DNA of 64,000 nt, taken from the NCBI GenBank assembly GCA_002342685.1, contig DDQN01000036.1, positions 1 through 64,000 on the forward strand. Direction: 5' to 3'. The notes under the pieces were generated by a model, which saw only the letters and a program-made list of their open reading frames with translations, was not told where the DNA came from and searched no databases. Each line of letters opens with the position of its first letter. Position 1 is the stretch's first letter. Positions 27,952 to 37,067 of the stretch are shown here, piece by piece. The position numbers were made by a program, and so were the translations under genes. Source of the DNA: Vibrio sp. UBA2441. Lineage in GTDB: Bacteria; Pseudomonadota; Gammaproteobacteria; Enterobacterales; Vibrionaceae.

Positions 27952-28080
27952 GGGTTATATGGGTTATGGGTTATGGGTTATAGGTTATAGGTTATAGGTT
28001 ATAGGTTATAGACGACAGGCGATAGTGCTAGGGAAATCAAATTCCCATGACCCACTCCCCATCTCCCACAACCCATAATC
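27952..28080. repeat. Heptamer array (GGGTTAT/AGGTTAT) with a C-rich inverted partner
   Basis: Units GGGTTAT and then AGGTTAT run in tandem from about 27953 to 28009. A C-rich stretch of CCCATGA, CCCACTC, CCCATCT, CCCACAA and CCCATAA-like units follows at 28042-28078. The two halves can pair to form a long hairpin between the convergent rluC and maf genes. Confidence 0.85.
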
Positions 28081-28082
28081 TG

Positions 28083-28658
28083 TCAGCCCAACACCTCAAT
28101 CCCTTGCCGCTCTAGCATACTAATCAATTTAATGAGCGGTAAACCGATTAAGGTATTTGGGTCGTCACCTTCTAATTTTTTAAATAGAGCAATACCCAAC
28201 CCTTCGCACATAAAACTGCCAGCACAATTTAATGGCATTTCTTTTGTGACGTAGTTTTCAATTTGATTTCGGTTCAGCTGACGAAAATGAACGTTGAAGG
28301 TATCTAATTCCACTTCGTGCTGATTGGTTATGCTGTTGTAAAGAGCGATACCGGTATAGAAAGTGATGGTTTTGCCACTGGCGGCGAGCAATTGCTCAAT
28401 GGCTTTCGCTTTAGTATGTGGTTTTCCGACAATGTCGCCATTTATTACGCAGACTTGATCCGAACCTATTACTAAGGCATCTGACTTAACTTGGCAGCTT
28501 TTAGCTTTAGTAATGGCTAGCCGTTGAACCAATTCTTGAGGTGTTTCGCCGGATAAAGGTGCTTCATCACAATCAGGTTTGGCGAGTTCAAATGGTATTG
28601 AAAGTTTATCCAAAATAGATTTTCTAAATGGAGAGGTAGAAGCAAGAACTAAATTCAT
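28083..28658 (-). CDS. yceF: Maf-like nucleotide pyrophosphatase YceF
   Basis: Maf/YceF proteins hydrolyse non-canonical nucleoside triphosphates (7-methyl-GTP for the YceF group). The 191-residue product starts at MNLVLASTSPFRKSILD, the family N-terminus with the SxxR motif. It carries VIGSDQVC and the metal/catalytic region GKPHTK near residue 80. In-frame ATGs 9 and 45 bases upstream precede unconserved residues and none has a good ribosome site. It is divergent from yceD, as in E. coli. Confidence 0.92.
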   Translation of the reverse strand: MNLVLASTSPFRKSILDKLSIPFELAKPDCDEAPLSGETPQELVQRLAITKAKSCQVKSDALVIGSDQVCVINGDIVGKPHTKAKAIEQLLAASGKTITFYTGIALYNSITNQHEVELDTFNVHFRQLNRNQIENYVTKEMPLNCAGSFMCEGLGIALFKKLEGDDPNTLIGLPLIKLISMLERQGIEVLG

Positions 28659-28802
28659 GTGTGCCATGGTAAATAACTGGATTAATGAGAAGACTGCAAG
28701 CATAGCGTACTACTTAAGCCAGTTCAAAATACACAGAATCAATCATTTTGAACTGGCATGAGTATACGCATTAAAAAAGCACCACTTTTTTCATTTTTTT
28801 CT

Positions 28803-28831
28803 TTGACTCAAGACGATTAGGAAGATAATAT
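28803..28831 (+). promoter_or_regulatory. Probable promoter of the yceD-rpmF-plsX-fab operon
   Basis: TTGACT and TAATAT are separated by exactly 17 bases. The predicted start of transcription falls at about 28838, only about three bases before the yceD ATG, which has no Shine-Dalgarno sequence. That predicts a leaderless or nearly leaderless message. Confidence 0.65.
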
Positions 28832-28840
28832 TCGCGCCCT

Positions 28841-29365
28841 ATGCAAAAGGTAAAAATACCGCGATCGGTAGATCCTGCGAAAGCAGCACAAAAACGACTT
28901 GACTATGATGGCATCATCCAGGCTAGTCTTTTTAAGCGCTTACTGGAATCAGTCGAAGGCGTAAAACGCGACGCAAAAGTCTCATTGTCATTTGAGCTTG
29001 ATGAACAGCGATTAGTCGTTATCTCTGGTAAAGCTAACGTCGAAGTCGATTTAGAGTGTCAGCGCTGTAATGAAGTTTTCGCACATGAGTGCGATATTCA
29101 ATTTACTTATACGCCTAATAAAGGCGAAAAAAGTGAAGAGAACACACCGGAAGAGTACGATTTGGTAGATCTAAACGAGTACGGTGAATTAGACCTCATT
29201 CAGTTAGTTGAAGACGAGTTCATTCTAGGCTTACCTCAGATTGCAATGCACGATCAAGCGGACTGTAGCGTTAATTCAAATAACTTAGTATTTGGTGATC
29301 TTCCTGAAGAAGTTGAGGAAGAAAAACCGAATCCTTTCGAAGTTTTAAAGAACTTAAAACGTTAA
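28841..29365 (+). CDS. yceD: 23S rRNA accumulation protein YceD (DUF177)
   Basis: YceD is a DUF177 protein thought to help 23S rRNA accumulation; it is co-transcribed with rpmF across bacteria. The 174-residue product starts MQKVKIPRSVDPAKAAQKRL, closely like E. coli. It has the paired cysteines in LECQRC near residue 76 and the FGDLPEEVEEEKPNPFEVL tail. The start is fixed by this similarity even though no ribosome binding site precedes it. It leads the long lipid-synthesis cluster. Confidence 0.93.
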   Translation: MQKVKIPRSVDPAKAAQKRLDYDGIIQASLFKRLLESVEGVKRDAKVSLSFELDEQRLVVISGKANVEVDLECQRCNEVFAHECDIQFTYTPNKGEKSEENTPEEYDLVDLNEYGELDLIQLVEDEFILGLPQIAMHDQADCSVNSNNLVFGDLPEEVEEEKPNPFEVLKNLKR

Positions 29366-29398
29366 TTCGTTTAAAGTTAAGACAAAGGAGTAGGGTCA

Positions 29399-29569
29399 AT
29401 GGCCGTACAAAAGAGCAAAAAATCACGTTCAATGCGTGGCATGCGTCGTTCACACGATGCGCTAACTACAGCTGCAGTATCTGTAGACGCAACTTCAGGT
29501 GAAACTCACCTACGTCACAACGTGACTGTCGACGGTTACTACCGTGGCAAAAAGGTTATCAACAAGTAA
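29399..29569 (+). CDS. rpmF: 50S ribosomal protein L32
   Basis: This 56-residue basic protein starts MAVQKSKKSRSMRGMRRSHD and ends in YYRGKKVINK, a clear L32. AAGGAG lies 11 bases before the ATG. It is too short for ordinary length cut-offs but unmistakable. It sits between yceD and plsX, the conserved order linking ribosome and membrane synthesis. The stop is 9 bases before the plsX start. Confidence 0.97.
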   Translation: MAVQKSKKSRSMRGMRRSHDALTTAAVSVDATSGETHLRHNVTVDGYYRGKKVINK

Positions 29570-29578
29570 GGTTGACCT

Positions 29579-30604
29579 TTGCAAACTATTACCGTTGCAC
29601 TTGATGCAATGGGCGGGGACTTCGGTCCTCGCGTAACAGTGCCTGCCGCCGTGCAGGCATTGTCGCATTTCCCAGAGCTAAAAGTGATCTTGATAGGTGA
29701 TCAAAGCACGATCACATCTCAATTATATAAACTGGGCAAAAACCCAGATTCTCGTCTGTCTATCTTGCATAGCGAACGCACTATTTCGAATTCAGAAAAA
29801 CCCTCACTAGCATTACGTAAAAGTGAAGGTACCTCTATGCGTATGGCGCTAGATTTAGTCGCACAGGGAAACGCCGATGCTTGTTTGAGCGGAGGAAATA
29901 CCGGTGCATTAATGGCACTTTCTCGTTTCCGTCTCAAATTGTTACCCGGTATAGAGCGGCCAGCTTTGGTTTCGGCACTACCAACTGCATTGGGCAATAA
30001 GACCTGGATGTTAGATTTAGGGGCGAATGTTTCTGTCGATGCTGATACATTATTTCAATTTGCGGTGATGGGCAGTGCTCTGGCTCAGGAGCATCTTAAT
30101 ACACCACCAAGGGTGGCTATATTAAATATTGGTGAAGAAGAGATTAAAGGGAACGATTTAGTCAAACGTTGCGCTGAGATGCTCAGCCAGACAAAATCCA
30201 TAAATTACACCGGATATATTGAAGGCAACCAATTGCTACACGATGCAGCTGATGTTGTGGTTTGTGATGGCTTTGTCGGTAACGTTTGCTTAAAGACATC
30301 TGAAGGTGTCGCCCATCTTTTTATCAATAAACTTAAAGCGCATATGTCGGCATCAACTCTAAAGGGTTGGATTGCAAGAAAATTATTTTCTGAGTTATTT
30401 AATGAGTTAAAAACACTGAACCCCGACCAGTATAATGGTGCAAGTTTGTTAGGATTGCGCGGCATCGTAATAAAAAGTCATGGAAGTGCTGATGTAACTG
30501 CTATTATCAATGCCATTGGTGAGGCAGTATACGAAGTCAGGCGACAAGTCCCAAGCCGTATAAGCGATCGTTTGGAAGCGGTTTTACTAGAGAGGCATTA
30601 TTAG
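29579..30604 (+). CDS. plsX: Phosphate acyltransferase PlsX
   Basis: PlsX converts acyl-ACP to acyl-phosphate for phospholipid synthesis. The 341-residue protein begins TVALDAMGGDFGP and has the SGGNTGALMALSRF and DGFVGNVCLKTSEG family blocks. The start is a TTG at 29579, with AAGG seven bases upstream at the end of rpmF; no ATG or GTG is closer to the conserved N-terminus. It is followed five bases later by fabH. Confidence 0.95.
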   Translation: MQTITVALDAMGGDFGPRVTVPAAVQALSHFPELKVILIGDQSTITSQLYKLGKNPDSRLSILHSERTISNSEKPSLALRKSEGTSMRMALDLVAQGNADACLSGGNTGALMALSRFRLKLLPGIERPALVSALPTALGNKTWMLDLGANVSVDADTLFQFAVMGSALAQEHLNTPPRVAILNIGEEEIKGNDLVKRCAEMLSQTKSINYTGYIEGNQLLHDAADVVVCDGFVGNVCLKTSEGVAHLFINKLKAHMSASTLKGWIARKLFSELFNELKTLNPDQYNGASLLGLRGIVIKSHGSADVTAIINAIGEAVYEVRRQVPSRISDRLEAVLLERHY

Positions 30605-30609
30605 TCTTC

Positions 30610-31563
30610 ATGTTTAGCAAAATATTAGGAACAGGCAGCTACCTGCCATCTCAAGTGCGTACTAACGCAGATTTGGAGAAAATGGTAGATACTAGCGACG
30701 AGTGGATCGTAACTCGAACTGGAATTAAAGAACGTCGTATTGCTGCAGAAGATGAATCTGTCGCAGACATGGCAACTATTGCTGCAAAAAATGCGATAGA
30801 AATGGCTGGTATCGACAACAGTGACATTGACCTTATCATTGTCGCAACTACCAGCGGTGGTTATGCGTTCCCTTCCGCGGCGTGCCAAGTTCAGGCCGAC
30901 CTTGATATTCATGGTTGCCCGGCGTTTGATATCGCTGCCGCCTGTTCAGGTTTTATTTACGCGCTGTCGGTGGCTGATCAACATATTAAATCAGGTATGT
31001 GTAAAAACGTGCTTGTTATAGGTTCTGATGCCCTTTCAAAAACATGCGACGAAACTGACCGTTCTACAGTTATAATTTTTGGTGATGGTGCCGGCGCTGT
31101 GGTTATTGGAGCAAGCGAAGAACAAGGTATCATCTCTACACACCTTAAAGCCGATGGTCGTTTCGGAGAGCTTTTAAGCCTTCCATACCCTGATCGTGTC
31201 GACCAGGATGCCGATAAATGGCTGCATATGGCTGGTAATGAGGTTTTCAAAGTTGCCGTAACTCAGCTTTCAAATATCGTAAAAGAGACGCTGGCAGCGA
31301 ATGATATGGACAAGTCAGAGATTGACTGGCTGGTTCCTCATCAGGCAAATTACCGCATCATCGCTGCAACCGCGAAGAAGTTGTCACTACCGTTAGAACA
31401 GGTAGTGCTAACATTGGATAAGCACGGAAACACTTCGGCGGCAAGTGTGCCATCTGCTCTGGATGAAGCAGTAAGAGATGGTCGAATTCGACGTGGACAC
31501 ACGGTGCTTCTTGAAGCATTCGGTGGTGGCTTCACATGGGGATCTGCTCTCGTCAGGTTCTAA
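30610..31563 (+). CDS. fabH: 3-oxoacyl-ACP synthase III
   Basis: FabH condenses acetyl-CoA with malonyl-ACP to start fatty-acid synthesis. The 317-residue enzyme has the Cys-His-Asn triad: cysteine in AACSGFIYAL near residue 112, histidine in VPHQANYRI near 244 and asparagine in GNTSAASVP near 274. Length matches E. coli (317). It lies within the plsX-fabHDG cluster. Confidence 0.97.
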   Translation: MFSKILGTGSYLPSQVRTNADLEKMVDTSDEWIVTRTGIKERRIAAEDESVADMATIAAKNAIEMAGIDNSDIDLIIVATTSGGYAFPSAACQVQADLDIHGCPAFDIAAACSGFIYALSVADQHIKSGMCKNVLVIGSDALSKTCDETDRSTVIIFGDGAGAVVIGASEEQGIISTHLKADGRFGELLSLPYPDRVDQDADKWLHMAGNEVFKVAVTQLSNIVKETLAANDMDKSEIDWLVPHQANYRIIAATAKKLSLPLEQVVLTLDKHGNTSAASVPSALDEAVRDGRIRRGHTVLLEAFGGGFTWGSALVRF

Positions 31564-31631
31564 ATTATTATTCAGGTGAGGTAACAACCGCACCTTTTTT
31601 GATTATTGCATTGCTTAAAGGAAAAATAACT

Positions 31632-32555
31632 ATGAGCAAGTTTGCTATCGTATTTCCGGGTCAAGGTTCTCAAGCTCTAGGTATGCTTGCTGAACTTGGC
31701 GAAACATTTGATGTTGTAAAACAGACATTTGCCGAAGCATCTGAAGTATTAGGCTACGACCTGTGGGCACTTACTCAAAATGGCCCAGCAGAAGATCTAA
31801 ACCAGACGTTTCGAACTCAGCCTGCGCTACTGGCTTCTTCCGTTGCTATTTGGCGTGTGTGGCAAGAACAAGGCTTAGCTCAACCAGAAAACTTAGCAGG
31901 TCATAGCTTAGGTGAATATTCTGCTTTGGTTTGCGCTGGTGTTATTGATTTCAAGCAAGCTATTAAGCTTGTTGAATTACGTGGTCAGCTGATGCAAGAA
32001 GCCGTCCCTGCGGGTGTAGGTGCAATGTATGCCATCATCGGATTAGCTGATGATGCAATTGCTAAAGCGTGTGAAGAAGCGGCTCAAGGCGAAGTGGTAT
32101 CACCGGTAAACTATAACTCACCGGGTCAGGTGGTCATCGCTGGTAATAAAGCCGCGGTTGAAAGAGCAGGGGCGCTTTGTAAAGAAGCTGGAGCGAAAAG
32201 GGCGTTACCTTTGCCAGTTTCTGTTCCATCTCACTGTGCATTGATGCAGCCAGCAGCGGATAAACTAGCTATTGCTTTGCAAGATATTGAGTTTAATACC
32301 CCCGTCGTTCCTGTTATTAACAATGTTGATGTTATCGCAGAAACCGATCCGGAAAACATCAAGAAAGCATTGGTACGTCAGCTGCATAGCCCTGTTCGTT
32401 GGACCGAAGGCGTTCAGAAAATGAATGATGACGGTATAGAGAAACTTTATGAGCTAGGTCCAGGTAAGGTATTAACAGGCCTTACAAAACGTATAGTAAA
32501 AACATTGACCGCAGCAGCGGTAAATGATGTTGCTTCTTTAGAAGCCGCGAAGTAA
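31632..32555 (+). CDS. fabD: Malonyl-CoA:ACP transacylase
   Basis: FabD loads malonyl groups onto ACP. The 307-residue protein begins MSKFAIVFPGQGSQ, has the serine nucleophile in GHSLGEYSA near residue 92 and the catalytic histidine in SVPSHCALM near 200. The ATG at 31632 is preceded by AAAGGA; the frame is open further upstream into fabH but those residues are not conserved. The 68-base gap after fabH shows nothing special. Confidence 0.97.
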   Translation: MSKFAIVFPGQGSQALGMLAELGETFDVVKQTFAEASEVLGYDLWALTQNGPAEDLNQTFRTQPALLASSVAIWRVWQEQGLAQPENLAGHSLGEYSALVCAGVIDFKQAIKLVELRGQLMQEAVPAGVGAMYAIIGLADDAIAKACEEAAQGEVVSPVNYNSPGQVVIAGNKAAVERAGALCKEAGAKRALPLPVSVPSHCALMQPAADKLAIALQDIEFNTPVVPVINNVDVIAETDPENIKKALVRQLHSPVRWTEGVQKMNDDGIEKLYELGPGKVLTGLTKRIVKTLTAAAVNDVASLEAAK

Positions 32556-32570
32556 GAAGAGAGACAGAGA

Positions 32571-33308
32571 ATGAAAAACTTAGAAGGCAAAATAGCATTA
32601 GTCACTGGTGCGAGCCGTGGAATTGGTCGTGCCGTTGCGGAACTTCTTGTTGAACGTGGTGCCACAGTAATTGGCACTGCAACTAGTGAAAAAGGCGCAA
32701 ATGCCATCAGTGAATATTTAGGCGATAACGGAAAAGGGTTAGCGCTAAATGTGACCGAGCCAGAATCTATTCAACAAGTACTGAAAACAATTAACGATGA
32801 ATTTGGCAGTTTGGATATTTTGGTTAATAATGCTGGTATTACTCGTGACAACCTGTTGATGCGTATGAAAGATGACGAATGGACAGACATCATGGATACG
32901 AACCTAACGGCTATTTTCCGTCTATCGAAAGCGGTACTTCGCGGTATGATGAAAAAACGTAACGGACGTATCATTAATGTTGGTTCAGTTGTTGGTACCA
33001 TGGGTAATGCTGGTCAGACTAACTATGCGGCAGCCAAAGCCGGTGTTATTGGTTTCACTAAATCAATGGCGAGAGAAGTTGCTTCTCGTGGTGTCACAGT
33101 TAACACTGTTGCACCAGGTTTTATTGAAACTGATATGACAAAAGCACTGAATGATGAGCAGCGTGCTGCTACACTATCTCAAGTGCCTGCTGGTCGTTTA
33201 GGTGATCCGCGTGAAATTGCTGCATCAGTGGCATTTTTAGCTTCTCCGGAAGCCGCTTATATCACGGGAGAAACCCTCCATGTGAATGGCGGAATGTACA
33301 TGGTTTAA
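32571..33308 (+). CDS. fabG: 3-oxoacyl-ACP reductase
   Basis: This short-chain dehydrogenase performs the NADPH-dependent first reduction of elongation. The 245-residue protein has the TGASRGIGRA cofactor motif, NNAGITRD, the serine in VGSVVG and the YxxxK motif YAAAK near residue 151, and a C-terminal LHVNGGMYMV. Length agrees with E. coli FabG (244). It is 15 bases after fabD. Confidence 0.97.
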   Translation: MKNLEGKIALVTGASRGIGRAVAELLVERGATVIGTATSEKGANAISEYLGDNGKGLALNVTEPESIQQVLKTINDEFGSLDILVNNAGITRDNLLMRMKDDEWTDIMDTNLTAIFRLSKAVLRGMMKKRNGRIINVGSVVGTMGNAGQTNYAAAKAGVIGFTKSMAREVASRGVTVNTVAPGFIETDMTKALNDEQRAATLSQVPAGRLGDPREIAASVAFLASPEAAYITGETLHVNGGMYMV

Positions 33309-33312
33309 ATTT

Positions 33313-33329
33313 TATGCAAATATTTTGCA
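33313..33329. other. Palindrome ATGCAAAT...ATTTTGCAT after fabG
   Basis: A short near-perfect AT-rich palindrome lies just after the fabG stop. It could be a protein site or a minor RNA hairpin; there is no T-run. Confidence 0.35.
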
Positions 33330-33401
33330 TGATTTAAGTCAAAATTAAGTACTATTTCGGTTAAAATCGTGAAAATTGTGGTTTGACCAGCACGGTCAGT
33401 C

Positions 33402-33429
33402 TTGCAACTTTTAAAAGTTTGAATAAACT
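33402..33429 (+). promoter_or_regulatory. Possible internal acpP promoter
   Basis: TTGCAA and TAAACT are 16 bases apart, with the predicted transcript starting about 40 bases before acpP. A separate acpP promoter is expected because ACP is needed in large excess, but the hexamers are only moderate matches. Confidence 0.35.
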
Positions 33430-33474
33430 ACGGAAAACATCGCATATCGCGAACTCTGTAAAGGAAAAGAAAAA

Positions 33475-33708
33475 ATGAGCAACATCGAAGAACGCGTAAA
33501 GAAAATCATTGTTGAACAACTAGGTGTGGACGAAGCAGAAGTTAAAAACGAAGCTTCTTTTGTTGATGATCTAGGTGCAGATTCTCTAGACACTGTTGAG
33601 CTTGTAATGGCTCTAGAAGAAGAGTTCGACACTGAGATTCCAGACGAAGAAGCAGAGAAAATCACTACTGTTCAAGCTGCGATCGACTACGTAAACAGCG
33701 CTCAGTAA
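33475..33708 (+). CDS. acpP: Acyl carrier protein
   Basis: ACP is the 77-residue acidic carrier of growing acyl chains. It has the phosphopantetheine serine in [18 protein letters not shown] at about residue 37. AAAGGAAAAG precedes the ATG. A 9-bp hairpin after it may adjust read-through to fabF. Confidence 0.98.
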
Positions 33709-33719
33709 TAGTTCTCTCC

Positions 33720-33743
33720 CAGGCGGTCGCCCTTGACCGCCTG
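33720..33743 (+). terminator. Hairpin after acpP
   Basis: Stem CAGGCGGTC, loop GCCCTT, stem GACCGCCTG, followed by AGTTTTA. It lies between acpP and fabF and is a plausible partial terminator that also stabilises the acpP message. Confidence 0.65.
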
Positions 33744-33804
33744 AGTTTTACCCCATATTCTCTTATCTTTATATATCAATAATTCAATCCCGGAGAGTAA
33801 AATC

Positions 33805-35046
33805 GTGTCCAAGCGTCGTGTTGTTGTCACTGGCATGGGTATGTTGTCACCGGTAGGTAACAATGTAGAATCTTCATGGAAGGCCCTGCTAGAAGGTCAA
33901 AGTGGTATCGTTAATATTGAGCACTTTGATACATCCGAATTCACTACTCGTTTTGCTGGTTTAGTCAAAGACTTTAACTGCGAAGAGTATATGTCAAAAA
34001 AAGATGCCCGTAAGATGGACTTGTTCATCCAGTACGGCGTCGCAGCAGGAATGCAGGCTCTTGACGATTCTGGCCTGTCTGTTACCGAAGAAAACGCACC
34101 TCGCGTTGGTGTTGCGATAGGCTCTGGTATTGGTGGCCTTGGGTTAATTGAAACGGGTCACACCGCTTTAGTTAATAAAGGACCGCGAAAAATCAGCCCA
34201 TTCTTTGTTCCGTCCACTATCGTCAATATGATTGCTGGCCATATCTCTATTATGAGAGGCTTACGCGGTCCTAATATCGCTATCTCGACGGCGTGTACTA
34301 CTGGCCTGCATAATATTGGTCATGCAGCACGTATGATTGCTTACGGCGATGCAGAGGCCATGGTTGCTGGTGGCGCTGAAAAAGCCTCTACGCCTCTTGG
34401 TATGGGTGGTTTTGCTGCCGCTAAAGCGCTATCGACTCGAAACGAAGAGCCACAAAAAGCGTCACGTCCTTGGGATAAAGACCGCGATGGTTTTGTGCTT
34501 GGTGACGGTGCTGGCATGATGGTACTGGAAGAGTATGAACATGCAAAAGCGCGTGGAGCGAAAATCTATTGTGAAATCGTAGGTTTTGGTATGAGTGGTG
34601 ATGCTCATCATATGACATCCCCAAGTGAAGATGGATCCGGTGGTGCTCTTGCGATGGAAGCGGCGATGCGTGACGCAGGCATTACTGGTGAGCAGATTGG
34701 TTACATTAATGCTCACGGTACATCTACACCTGCGGGTGATGTGGCAGAGTTACGTGGTGTTAAGCGTGCGCTTGGAGAAGAAGCTTGCAAAAATGTGCTT
34801 GTTTCATCGACCAAGTCAATGACTGGCCACCTATTAGGTGCTGCTGGCTCCGTTGAAGCCATCATTACGGCATTAACTCTGGTTGATCAAATCGTCCCAC
34901 CAACTATCAACCTTGACAATCCTGATGAAGGTTGTGATTTAGACCTTGTGCCACATACGGCACGAAAAGTTGATATTGAATATGCTCTTTGCAATTCATT
35001 TGGCTTTGGTGGTACTAACGGCTCTCTCATCTTTAAAAAGATGTAA
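33805..35046 (+). CDS. fabF: 3-oxoacyl-ACP synthase II
   Basis: FabF is the elongating condensing enzyme, important for temperature control of fatty acids. The 413-residue protein has the active cysteine in ISTACTTGLHNIG near residue 164 and the two histidines in NAHGTSTPAGD and KSMTGHLLGAAG. The start is GTG at 33805, with GGAGAG 11 bases upstream, followed directly by the conserved SKRRVVVTGMG. Confidence 0.96.
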   Translation: MSKRRVVVTGMGMLSPVGNNVESSWKALLEGQSGIVNIEHFDTSEFTTRFAGLVKDFNCEEYMSKKDARKMDLFIQYGVAAGMQALDDSGLSVTEENAPRVGVAIGSGIGGLGLIETGHTALVNKGPRKISPFFVPSTIVNMIAGHISIMRGLRGPNIAISTACTTGLHNIGHAARMIAYGDAEAMVAGGAEKASTPLGMGGFAAAKALSTRNEEPQKASRPWDKDRDGFVLGDGAGMMVLEEYEHAKARGAKIYCEIVGFGMSGDAHHMTSPSEDGSGGALAMEAAMRDAGITGEQIGYINAHGTSTPAGDVAELRGVKRALGEEACKNVLVSSTKSMTGHLLGAAGSVEAIITALTLVDQIVPPTINLDNPDEGCDLDLVPHTARKVDIEYALCNSFGFGGTNGSLIFKKM

Positions 35047-35101
35047 TTATTGAGAGGGTTTGCCTTTCTCATAATAAAGGCAGCATAAGATAAAATTGAA
35101 T

Positions 35102-35133
35102 ACGGCTTAATGCTTTGCATTGAGCCGTTTTTT
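35102..35133 (+). terminator. fabF terminator
   Basis: Stem ACGGCTTAATGC with GCATTGAGCCGT (one G-T pair), loop TTT, then a run of six Ts. It separates the fab genes from the pabC group, which probably has its own promoter. Confidence 0.85.
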
Positions 35134-35250
35134 ATTTCTCAAGATACACTGCAATGTCTGGTATTATGTCATTTGATTTTAAGTGGAGCTGCACTCTGAA
35201 AGTGTTTGGGCACTTATCGGAGCTTTCAATTTAGTGGGTAGGGTGAAAAG

Positions 35251-36054
35251 ATGTTTTGGGTAAATGGAACACTGGCGACAGATATCTCTTTAGCTGATCG
35301 TTCTTTTCAATATGGCGACGGCTGTTTTACCACCATACTGACTAAATATGGGGAGCCTCAGGATTGGCAATTGCACCTTGAGCGCATGCAGGCTTGTTTA
35401 TTGCTACTTCAGATCGATATTCCCAATTGGTCACAAATTGAAGCTTGGGTCAAAAAAGCCGCGGTTCAAGAACCATTGGCAGGTATCAAGCTGCATATTA
35501 GTCGTGGAGACGGCGGCAGAGGTTATAGCCCAATCGGCGCAGACAATGCCGTTGTGACCATAAATTCGTTTTCCTATCCGACACATTATTCGACATGGCA
35601 GGAAAAAGGAGTGAGTTTAGGAGCGTGTCAGCTGAAGCTCGGAATATCACCGATGCTGGCTGGACATAAACACAACAACCGGCTTGAGCAGGTATTGTTG
35701 AAGCTGGAAGCAGAGCAGCAAGGGTATCAAGATGCCTTGGTGTTTGATATAGAAGACCGCCTTATAGAAACCACCATGGCCAATCTTTTCTGGGTAAAAG
35801 ACGCCATTATCTATACCCCAGACTTATCATTATGTGGTGTGGCTGGAGTAGGTAGACGAAAGGTGATTCAACAGGCGGAAAAATTGAATTTAGTTGTAAA
35901 GATAGGACAGTTTGATATTAAACACATCCAAGCTGCCGACGAAGTTTTTGTGACCAATGCTTTAATTGGTGTTGCCCCCGTTACTCAAATTGGTAATGTA
36001 CATTTTGAAATAGGCAACATAACACGACGTTTTCAGGAGAAGTTAAGTTCGTGA
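35251..36054 (+). CDS. pabC: Aminodeoxychorismate lyase
   Basis: PabC is a PLP enzyme that releases p-aminobenzoate for folate synthesis. The 267-residue protein begins MFWVNGTLATDISLADRSFQYGDG, has the PLP lysine in GHKHNNRLEQ near residue 141 and EVFVTNALIGVAPV at the end. The stop overlaps the mltG start (GTGA). It opens the pabC-mltG-tmk-holB-tatD string of overlapping or nearly overlapping genes. Confidence 0.94.
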   Translation: MFWVNGTLATDISLADRSFQYGDGCFTTILTKYGEPQDWQLHLERMQACLLLLQIDIPNWSQIEAWVKKAAVQEPLAGIKLHISRGDGGRGYSPIGADNAVVTINSFSYPTHYSTWQEKGVSLGACQLKLGISPMLAGHKHNNRLEQVLLKLEAEQQGYQDALVFDIEDRLIETTMANLFWVKDAIIYTPDLSLCGVAGVGRRKVIQQAEKLNLVVKIGQFDIKHIQAADEVFVTNALIGVAPVTQIGNVHFEIGNITRRFQEKLSS

Positions 36055-37067
36055 TTAAGAAATTTTTAGTGGTACTGCTATGCGGCCTAGTGATCGCAGG
36101 CGGTGGCTTTTTATACGTAAAGCAGCAGACGAACGAGTATGCTGAGCAAGTAATACAAATAACAGAACCTAGCCTGGTTTCTATAAAAAATGGCAGTAGT
36201 TTTTCCTCGGTATTAAAGCAGTTAGAGGCGCAGAGTTGGATTGAGCCCAGCTCTTTTTCGACATTGTTGCGCAGACTTCGGCCCGAACTGATCAAAATCA
36301 AAGCTGGCACCTTTATGCTTCAACCCGATATGTCACTGGCGGATACGTTGTTATTCATCTCTAAGGGCAAAGAACATCAGTTTGCCATTACCTTTGTTGA
36401 GGGAAGCCGGTTTTCGGAGTGGAGAGCGATATTTAAAAATGCTGAGTTCTTAGACCATCAAACAGATGACTTATCAGAACAAGAGGTCGCAGCGAAGTTA
36501 GACATGTCTGGTAAGAAACTAGAAGGCCTTTTTCTGGCGGAGACGTACCACTACACAGCGGGAACGTCTGATCTCGATATCTTAAAGCGCGCAAACAGAG
36601 ATTTAAACGCGGCGCTTAATGAAAGTTGGGAATCGCGACAAAAGCAGTTACCGCTAAAATCCTCTTATGAAGCATTAACGCTTGCGTCTATTATTGAAAA
36701 AGAGACCGCAATAGAATCAGAAAGAGCGACAGTATCTTCCGTATTTGTAAATCGTTTGAAGCGCGGTATGCGTCTCCAAACGGACCCTACGGTAATTTAT
36801 GGAATGGGTGATAACTATAACGGTAATATTCGTAAAAAAGACCTCAGGACAGCAACACCTTACAATACCTATGTGATTAAAGGACTGCCGCCGACACCAA
36901 TCGCCATGGTAGGAAAGTCGTCTATTGAGGCGGCATTGAACCCAGAAAAAACCAAATTTTTATACTTTGTCGCCAGTGGTACTGGTGGCCATGTATTTTC
37001 AAAAAATCTGACAGAGCATAATCGCGCTGTGAAACAATATTTAAGACAATTAAGAAAGAAAAAATGA
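36051..37067 (+). CDS. mltG: Endolytic murein transglycosylase MltG
   Basis: MltG is an inner-membrane lytic transglycosylase that cuts nascent glycan strands. The 338-residue protein has one N-terminal membrane helix (FLVVLLCGLVIAGGGFLYV), a LysM-like segment and the YceG catalytic core with the glutamate in ASIIEKETA near residue 218. NRLKRGMRLQTDPTVIYG follows. The start is GTG overlapping pabC, so translation is coupled. It also overlaps tmk at its end by ATGA. Confidence 0.94.
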   Translation: MIKKFLVVLLCGLVIAGGGFLYVKQQTNEYAEQVIQITEPSLVSIKNGSSFSSVLKQLEAQSWIEPSSFSTLLRRLRPELIKIKAGTFMLQPDMSLADTLLFISKGKEHQFAITFVEGSRFSEWRAIFKNAEFLDHQTDDLSEQEVAAKLDMSGKKLEGLFLAETYHYTAGTSDLDILKRANRDLNAALNESWESRQKQLPLKSSYEALTLASIIEKETAIESERATVSSVFVNRLKRGMRLQTDPTVIYGMGDNYNGNIRKKDLRTATPYNTYVIKGLPPTPIAMVGKSSIEAALNPEKTKFLYFVASGTGGHVFSKNLTEHNRAVKQYLRQLRKKK

